Below, one piece after another: positions 57,139-64,000 of a DNA stretch of 64,000 bases. The translations under genes were made by a program, and so were the position numbers. Source of the DNA: Diploptera punctata (lineage: Eukaryota > Arthropoda > Insecta > Blattodea > Blaberidae); NCBI GenBank assembly GCA_030220185.1, contig JASPKZ010010216.1:62001-126000 (forward strand), given 5' to 3'. The notes beneath the pieces were generated by a model. It ran no database searches. It was given only the letters and a program-made list of their open reading frames with translations, and was not told where the DNA came from. Within the stretch, counting starts at the first letter, position 1; every line of letters begins with the position of its first letter.

Positions 57139-58152
57139 TGTTGTGTTGCCGTGATGTCGGGTGTGCGTTGCTAGGTCTGTGCTTCCTTCATTCCTTTGTC
57201 CTTTAGTCCCCGATTTTTTTTTCCGAACTCGCCCATCTCCCACTCCTTTGCGCGCACAAATTGCGCGAGAGGAGACGTCCGTCAGCAGTGACATGAAACT
57301 TTAAGCATTCTACGGGCTGGCTTCGGGTAGTCAGGTGTTCTTCCAAGGATTGGAAGAGACTTCTCCAAAATTGGGACTCATTAATTTCGGCGAGGGGTCC
57401 AAGCAAGTGAATCCCTCGGCCATTATTTCAAGACTAGTTACTTGATTTTCTTAAGGATGTGTTAAAAAGAAATCTGTGAGTTAAGTATCGTTTTGTGTGT
57501 ATGTCTACGATTCGTGTGTATGAGCGAGGTTATTAATATTATTATTGTATTTGGAGAAGATTATTTTCGGATTAAGTTAACTTTCATTTTTCTTTTTGAT
57601 AATTTTGGGTTATAGCCGCTATTTTGTTCATTTTCACTTTCATGACTAATTTATATTAAAGATAGTATCATTTTTAGTTAATGATTTATTACTAATGCAA
57701 GAGAATTTCCTTTAAGATTTCCTCTCTCATGATGTCATTTAGAATCACGTTCAGTACATTAAAGCCAAAGTAAAGTATTGTATGTTTGAGAATAGCAGAT
57801 TTTTATAGGAAATGAAGCAAATCTGGGTAACTCGGGCCCAGCGCGCAGAATCTCTGATATCTTAAATGATTAGTCATGTTTATCGGTTTATTTGTTGTTG
57901 TTTGTAATAGAGTCGCGATAGAGTGAATCTTTATATTGAATATTGTCGAAAGTTATAATCGTACCTCGTATAGATATTATTGTATAAAATATATGTCATG
58001 GAGAATGAGTAATGTTGATGTTAGTAAAAATTATTCTGTGATTATCCACGGAGAGCATGTCGATTGAACAAGGGTAAATTAATATGGCGAAAAGTAATCT
58101 ATTATGTTGAATATAGTGGAGAGGATATAAAGAGAACATGTATAAGCCTGCA
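57139..58152 (+). mobile_element. Probable solo LTR, 1014 bp
   Basis: A segment unlike LINE sequence, starting TGTTGTGTTGCC and ending GCCTGCA (TG...CA), flanked by TAAC at 57135-57138 and 58153-58156 as a possible 4-bp TSD. It is inserted between the endonuclease and RT parts of LINE G. Its left third is GC-richer (cgcgcacaaattgcgcgaga). No coding frame. A 4-bp match can arise by chance, so this is tentative. Confidence 0.4.
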
Positions 58153-58189
58153 TAACGTAACCCATACATATTGTTTGAACACTATATTA

Positions 58190-58845
58190 AAAAAATATTG
58201 GAAGGAATAAAGAAAACACGAATGAAATGTTTATCAGACCACTCATTAACACATCGAAATTAATATATCACTCTAAGACATAAAACAAATGTGGAAGTGA
58301 GAAGAGCAAAAAATGAATATTGGAATAATATATGCTCGAATATATATATATATATATATATATATCATTACATTGGATACATTAGATACAATAAAGCTTG
58401 GCAAATATTATAAAATGTCAGGAAATCAGAAAGAAAGACGATTAATAATCAGTTATTAAGACCATCAGAATGGATGCATCATTATAAAGATTTACTTAAA
58501 GAAAATAAAAATGAGTTTGATCTTCTAGATATTGATATAGAATATACATTTGACACTCCAGAGATAACAGAAGATGATGTAAAAAATGGCAAAAATGGGA
58601 GAGCACCAGAACCAGGGAATATTGAGACCAAACTTCTAAAACTTGTCGTTTTTAACAATTTTTTAATGATATTGAAATTGGAGCCGATATCTCAGAAGAC
58701 TGGACTTTATCGTACATTACTCCTATTTTTTAAAAAGGTGATAAAAACGTGTGTCCAATTGTAGAGGAAAAAGTGTTATACCAACAACAGAATGGATGTT
58801 TTTGTAAGATTATATACGAGTATTTTAAACTCAAGGAGATCGTCT
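58190..58845 (+). pseudogene. LINE 'G' piece 2: RT entry
   Basis: The open piece 58474-58764 reads EWMHHYKDLLKENKNEFDLL, PEITEDDVKNGKNGRAPEPG and NIETKLLK. In other frames DWTLSYITPIFKKGDKNVC, then SVIPTTERMF follow. These are the first RT motifs. The palm is missing because the Penelope fragment starts at about 58850. (TA)n at 58338-58366. Confidence 0.78.
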
Positions 58846-58849
58846 AAAC

Positions 58850-59770
58850 ATTGAGAAATCGCGCCAAGAAGCTTTGCCATCTTGAATTATTAAAAACTGA
58901 ACTTAAACATATCCGTACAGTATTCACAGCCAATGGATACACAAACAAAGAAATCAACAAAGCAAACCATCCCAGACGATTCAACAACAAGGAATCAGAA
59001 AAAAACGTGAACCAGGACATTCTAACCTTTCATCAAGAATGTAACTGACCGTACTGGAAAACTGTTTAAGAAGGAAGACATAAAAACAATATACAGGCCT
59101 ACCAGGAAAATCAAAAACCTCCTCAGACCGATTAAGGATCAACTTCATCCTCATCAATCAGCAGGCATATACACTATCCCGTGCAGTTGCGGCCAAGTAC
59201 ATATAGGCACCATGAAACGCAGCATCACAACCAGACTTAAAGAACACGAAAGATACAGCCGCCTTAAGTAAGTGGAAAAGTCAACAGTAGCAGAACACTC
59301 TCTACTATAAGTCCATACATTACAATACAACAACAGAGATATGTTATCTAACTGCACACACAATTTTACCCGCCTGCAACGACAAGCAATTGAAATATCC
59401 AAACATCAAAATAGTTACAATAGAAAGGAAGAATCGTTACAAGTCAACAAAGTATGGATACCAGTCTTAAAAAAAGCCAGATGTAATCCCCTACAAGAAC
59501 AATCTACTAGAACATCAGACAGCAAACTCATTGGTGCAATGGAAGTCCCTAATGCTAACCAACCAGAAGACAGATATAATTTACGAAGTAACTGACCGTG
59601 CCTAAAACACATTGCGGAAAATTGTACAAATAGGGCAGGTAGTCGACAAAATTGCCAGTATCAAGACAACAGTTGAGGATGCAGGATGCAGGATGCAGTC
59701 TCTGGCGAAACGTCGGTGAACTACAAGCTTCAAGATCAAGACCAACAGCCCGGAAATCTTAGAGTAGCAA
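58850..59770 (+). pseudogene. Penelope-like element: RT C-terminus and GIY-YIG endonuclease
   Basis: Reads LKTELKHIRTVFTANGYTNK (end of Penelope RT), then IYRPTRKIKNLLRPIKDQLH and the endonuclease AGIYTIPCSCGQVHIGTMKR, SITTRLKEHERYSRLK, stop, EKSTVAEHSL. The GIY half is intact and YIG is HIG here. The CxC pair, R and EH residues are typical of Penelope GIY-YIG nucleases, which nick DNA for target priming. The last frame ends RYNLRSN at 59595. The 3' region has 'gcgaaacgtcggtga'. RT core absent, stops in the nuclease. Confidence 0.88.
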
Positions 59771-60261
59771 AACCACAAAATATGTCTGAAATGATGGAAA
59801 TATTGTCCTTATCTTATATATAAAAATTAATGTTTGTTTGTTTGTATGTTTGTTAGTTTGTTTGTTTGTCCGTACTTTATGCGCGGCCATACTGTTGATC
59901 CGATTGTGATGGGGTTTTTTGCAAAATGTTCAGGAGATTCCCGGGATGGAAATAGGCTACAAGAAGGTTGCGGTACTCAACTCCTGCAGCCTTAACTTAA
60001 CAATCGCGTTTTTGTAGTGGAAAACGTCAAAAAAGTAGCCCTTTAACTTTTAAATGGCGTATGCTGCCAACCCATAAGACATACACAAAATTTATGAACA
60101 CAGAATTGAATATCTCAAAACGATCTACAAGAAAGTCTCCAACTACATACGTTCATGTCTTACGGAAAACTCACAATAACCATTTTGTTCTTTCATTGAT
60201 ACTAAGAGATTAATACCCATTCGGGTGAACATTCCATCTTTATTATTGATACCTAACTCCC

Positions 60262-60345
60262 ACGCCGTAGCCGAGTGGTTGCGGCACAGACGTCTTGGCG
60301 CAGAACTAAGGAACTTACGCTGGTTCGAGTCTCCGTGGGGGAAAG
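60262..60345 (+). pseudogene. tRNA-like block 1 (Leu/Ser type)
   Basis: 'acgccgtagccgagtggttg' (A box), 'cgtcttggcgcagaactaag' and 'gctggttcgagtctcc' (B box intact). Reads like a tRNA-Leu/Ser body without a proper acceptor stem. Confidence 0.55.
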
Positions 60346-60703
60346 TCTTTTTCTCATGGAATTTCGGCCAGTATGGGACTGGTGCACAGTGGGCCAGAAA
60401 TGAAATCTAGCTGAAAAAAAAACTGTTTTCATTTACAATCATCAATTTATCTTTTTTTTACTCTAATATAATTGTTATATGGCGGTTCTTAACTTATCTG
60501 CAAAGGAGGGTAAAATTCTAATGAGAAAAAAGGAGCTCTTTCGATGCTTAAATGGCTTAAGCTGCCTAAAACATAAGAAATACACAACATTAATGTACAC
60601 TATTGAATATCTCAAAAGGCTCTACCCAAAGTCCGCGACAGCATATGTATATCTCTTACGGATAACTCACAATAACCATTTTTATCTTTCATTGGTACCT
60701 ATA

Positions 60704-60755
60704 GTCCCGCGCCGTAGACGAGTAGTTAAGGCAAGAAGTCTTGACGGAGAACCAC
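60704..60755 (+). pseudogene. tRNA-like block 2, truncated
   Basis: Only the 5' half remains: 'gtcccgcgccgtagacgagt', 'agttaaggcaagaagtcttg'. The B box is deleted. Confidence 0.5.
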
Positions 60756-61029
60756 TCACCCTCACAAATCTATATTTTATTTTTCACTCTAATATAATTG
60801 TTATGGCGATTCATAACTTATCTGCAAAGGTGGGTACAATTCTAATGTGAAAAAAGTATCTCTCTGGACGCTTAAATGGCTTACGCTGCCGAAACCATAA
60901 GAAATACACAACATTATAGTACACAGAAGTGAATAACTCAAGAAGCTCTACAAAAAGTTCGCGACAGCATATGCTTATCTGTTACAGATAACTCACAATA
61001 ACCACTTTTATCTTTCATTAATACCAAGA

Positions 61030-61110
61030 GTCCCGCTCCGTAGCCGAGTGGTTAAGGCAGCAAGTCTTGGCGCAGAACTACGGGACTTACGCTGGTTAGC
61101 GTCTCCATGG
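61030..61110 (+). pseudogene. tRNA-like block 3
   Basis: 'gtcccgctccgtagccgagt', 'ggttaaggcagcaagtcttg' and 'gctggttagcgtctcc'. The A box is intact. The B box has one insertion-like change (ggttagcg for ggttcgag). Confidence 0.55.
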
Positions 61111-61505
61111 GCGAAGATTTTTCTCATGGAATTTCGGCCAGTTTGGTACCGGTGCACTGTGGGCCAGAAATGAAATCTAGCTGGAAAAAATCTGTTTTCA
61201 CTCACCCTCAACAATGTATCTTTTTTTTCCAACCTAACATAATTGTTATATGATGGTTCTTATCTGCAAACGAGGGTACAATTCTATTGTTTATGAAGAC
61301 AATATAATCATCGGAAGTTACCGATAGTTAAGAACTCATCTGGTCCATATCCAGTTGTGTTATTAGCGCTGTTTGGTCAAGTTCAGTGACCTTTTCTTCT
61401 TATTCTATATGGATACTTAACCACAATGTTTGTAATTTTATTGACAATGTAATGTTTTTCCATATAACCAGATATTATGTTAAATACATGTGGAATCATT
61501 CCTTC

Positions 61506-63089
61506 AAATAGCGATTTGATGTTACTACGATTGGTATGATTCATACACAAAGATATTATAGAAAGGGAGAGAGGGATTTTCGTAAATCCATTCATGCGCG
61601 TCAAGAAAAAAACGTTATACACCTTTTTAAGCAAATTAAGGGCACGGTTAAGAGTGATATGTGGCATAATTAAAGTTCATATAGAGAGGAAATGCAGAAA
61701 AATAAAATTTTTGCATTATGTGTGTTACAAATAAATTAAATTAAACAAAATAAAAAAAAATTATCTGTAAGGAATTTATGTGTATGACTCATTTATCTGT
61801 TTACGTTCATACTGAACGAGCATTGTTTACTTTGTAAATACATTGTTTATTTTGTCTTATAGGTATTTATATATCATTATATTGGGAGAGGATCTTATTC
61901 TGGTTGGTTAGACTGAGTGTCCAGGGATGTAATATATGGACGGTTTGGTGCGCCGAACTAGGAGGTTCAAGGTTCGTTTTGGTAGGTAGAGCAAGGTTCT
62001 AGTTTCAGGTACACGAGTGGAAAACAGTAGACGACTTCTTCGTGGTGATAACAACGTTCCTGATTATTACGATACTTTAGATACACTTAGCCGGTGATTC
62101 GGCTATCTTTTCAAAACCGTAGATAGTATGCGGGTAAATTAGTAATAATGTGTCCACTTGGACTTGTAAATTTTACTATTCGCGTCCTTAGGAAATTTTA
62201 AATATTCCTTTATGTCGCAGACTCCTAATCAGCCGCCGGCCAACTCCACTTATCAGGCGCCTATCTTGCTAGCGCGCACGCACTAATAGTATTAGTGAAT
62301 ATTTTGTAAAAAACAATATTCCTTCGGGTTGTTCTTGCCGACTCTACCCATATAAATGTCTGGGGCCTTTCACAAAATAGAAAAAAATATTACATTGGTC
62401 GGGATTTATTCCTTTTTTTGTAATTTGGGGGGTTTTATATTACTTCGCTCCATTCGTCTACATCTCCCACCTTGGTGAATCTCTCCATAGTTGCCAAATA
62501 TTTCGATACTTAGTTTTTTCATATGACTTTCTAGAATGTTCTGGGTATTTCTCTGCTAAGAGGATACTTCTGTCTGATTGACATATTCACGCTAATGACT
62601 AGGGAATAGTTATTCATCACCAGGGTTTTGGGAATTATGTTTCATTGTGCGCAACTGTCACAGTCAATTATTCTGCTCTTAGAATTAGTTACTTGTAGTA
62701 GCCTAAGAAGTTATAATGACCCCTTGCTTGTAAGTAAGTGACACAAAAGAATGTAAAATCCCTTCTATTGTGAAAGGATGGGCTCTTCCAACATTACAAA
62801 GCATAAACTTTTAATAATTTCTTTGGTCTAAAATTATTTTAGTATGTCTTTTTTATCATTAGATATACATGTTATGAGGTTCATTCTATCCTCGTAATAG
62901 TATTATTTCTGGAATCCCTATTTCTCGCTGATTAATTTGAGTACCGATAACACATGTTTGCGGTCACATATTACATAAACATTTTTAATGAATTATACAT
63001 ATAATTGGGTGAGGGGATATGGATATACGGCTACATAGATAATCGATTGATTAATATCTTTGACATCTTCCGATTCCTAATAGCCAATT
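61506..63089. other. No gene recognised
   Basis: Anonymous. A stretch near 61940-62000 ('gaggttcaaggttcg') has a B-box-like word without an A box partner I trust. Confidence 0.4.
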
Positions 63090-63300
63090 TTGTCGGTCTA
63101 TCCAATCTCCTAATTGTAGATGTTTCTTCTTCATGTAAAAACAAATTCCCTGACTCCAGGATGTTTTAGGTCTTCCTATGCCTCATCTTCCCTTAGGTTT
63201 CCATTCCAAAACAGATTTCGGTAGCCGATCCTCTTCCATTCGCCGTACATGTCCGTACCATCTTAACACATTCGCTTTAAGTTTAAATGCTCGATGCATT
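63090..63300 (-). pseudogene. LINE C-terminus, last part
   Basis: The minus strand reads WYGHVRRMEEDRLPKSVLEW-like wording and then 'KPKG...GRPKTSW'-like wording. It continues the fragment at 63550-64000 after about 250 bp of unrelated or decayed sequence. Confidence 0.65.
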
Positions 63301-63549
63301 TCCCCAGACACCAGATTTAAGTTACTGTAAATTATATTGTCTATTTACAGAAATTTAAAACAAGCAAAAGATAACGGTATTTGAGTACACAATAAGGGTG
63401 AATTCCATTATTATTCCATTATTATTCATAAATGTTAACAAAACATTACCTTGCCAAGGGATATACAAAATATTGCAAAATATATAACAACAGAGTTAGG
63501 CAAGTGTAATTCGTCTTCTGAGTTGAAGGCCATTTAACTGCCGGCGAAT

Positions 63550-64000
63550 CTATCTAGTCTTTTGAGGCGAATGGGTTAATTGCTGAGTTTTAATATAATC
63601 TAAAATAGTGTTTTCAATCTTCATTTTCTCCCTTATAACTGAGTTCATATTTTTTTCTCTTCTTGGAATTCTTCCTGTCCTTCGTATAAAATCCATTTCC
63701 GTTGCCAAAACATACTTATATTTGTTTTTGTTGTTAATGACCAAAGTTCTTCTCCATAAATAATGATGGTTTTGACAATTATGTGATATATTTTCATTTT
63801 ATCTTTATTACATATATTTGTATCCCACAATATTCCATTGAGGCAAGCAATTGCAAATTTTCCTTTATTATTTATATTTCTTATTTTCTCTTCAAAACTC
63901 CCATTTTTATTTATGGTGAGATATTGACCAATATTACTTTCATTTCCGTACCATATATATTTTTTTATATTTCCTATCCAGTCTCTCTGGACTGAACTCT
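63550..64000 (-). pseudogene. LINE RT post-palm fragment, runs off the window
   Basis: The minus strand reads GILWDTNICNKDKMKIYHII, IIYGEELWSLTTKTNISMFW (YG.E.W block), ATEMDFIRRTGRIPRREKNM and EKMKIENTILDY. It aligns with the fragment at 2010-2290. RT palm would lie to the right of 64000. Confidence 0.75.

Larger units (their letters stand above)
59811..61505 (+). mobile_element. Helitron-like repeat, H2, with three tRNA-bearing tandem units
   Basis: Starts 'tcttatatataaaaattaat' and GTTTG repeats, then 'aggagattcccgggatggaa'. Three tandem units begin at about 60044, 60543 and 60868. Each contains '(a/g)cttaaatggct.a.gctgcc', 'acataagaaatacaca', 'ggataactcacaataacca' and then a tRNA-like block. 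The 3' part (61260-61505) matches 43560-43840 and 45240-45480. No protein coding. Helitron identity is inferred from the 5' TC-TATATATAAA-like end and tandem structure. Confidence 0.7.

Noticed and set aside
60479..60850. 123-codon plus-strand frame
   Set aside because: Lies across the tandem units of the Helitron-like repeat and follows the repeat structure, not a protein family.

Overview
The window looks like insect nuclear DNA: AT-rich, packed with degraded transposable elements (TEs), tRNA-derived SINEs, long (AAT)n, (TA)n and (TATC)n runs, and no bacterial-style gene organisation. The mix of APE-type LINEs, BEL/Pao and Gypsy LTR fragments, Penelope, piggyBac and Tc1/mariner elements, together with recurring 'taggcctat' words, suggests a large insect genome, perhaps cockroach- or termite-like. 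That placement is inference. I find no confidently functional host protein gene. The only protein that looks intact over its full length is a Tc1-like transposase at 52.36-53.35 kb.

Layout. 0-4 kb: minus-strand LINE remnants and (AAT)n tails. 4.2-5.6 kb: a possible first exon beside a perfect 12-bp NRF-1-type palindrome, a 294-bp (TATC)n run, a three-unit ~150-bp tandem array and a tRNA-Tyr-like pseudogene. 5.7-6.1 kb: a tRNA-derived SINE. 8.2-13.7 kb: the 5' part of an LTR retrotransposon (LTR, primer-binding-like site, coiled-coil gag-like frames) split by a 5'-truncated LINE with a 15-bp target-site duplication (TSD). 14.8-19.9 kb: BEL/Pao protease relic, a Jockey/CR1-type LINE fragment, an RTE-like 3' end and an RNase H-bearing LINE with TSD. 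23.8-24.2 kb: two tRNA-like genes on a 293-bp repeat. 24.2-30.9 kb: an RTE-like LINE with a duplicated YADD block, abutting a nearly full-length Jockey/CR1-type LINE with ORF1 and ORF2. 31.8-34.8 kb: three direct copies of an unclassified repeat and a long hairpin. 35.1-36.9 kb: Gypsy gag plus 5' LTR. 37.8 kb: SINE with TSD. 38.8-39.1 kb: LTR. 39.9-41.0 kb: piggyBac relic. 41.3-48.4 kb: one plus-strand LINE broken into four pieces by later insertions. 48.5-51.2 kb: repeat relics. 51.7 kb: SINE. 52.1-53.6 kb: intact Tc1 element. 54.3-55.6 kb: dead mariner-like element. 56-59.8 kb: LINE split by a probable solo LTR, then a Penelope GIY-YIG fragment. 59.8-61.5 kb: Helitron-like repeat carrying tRNA-like modules in tandem. 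63.1-64 kb: LINE C-terminus.

How the parts relate. This is a nested TE graveyard with several datable layers, not a pathway. Five insertions have readable TSDs: the LINEs at 9.1, 18.6 and 50.9 kb and the SINEs at 37.8 and 51.7 kb. Four families occur repeatedly here and can be compared with each other: the RTE-like family with an (ACTT)n tail, the Jockey/CR1-type family with an (AAT)n tail, the tRNA-derived SINE, and the Helitron-like repeat. I did not find a convincing new cellular system. The most unusual items are the tRNA-like tandem modules in the Helitron-like repeat, the tandem YADD duplication in an open LINE frame, the paired tRNA-like genes, and the multi-layer nest at 41-48 kb.
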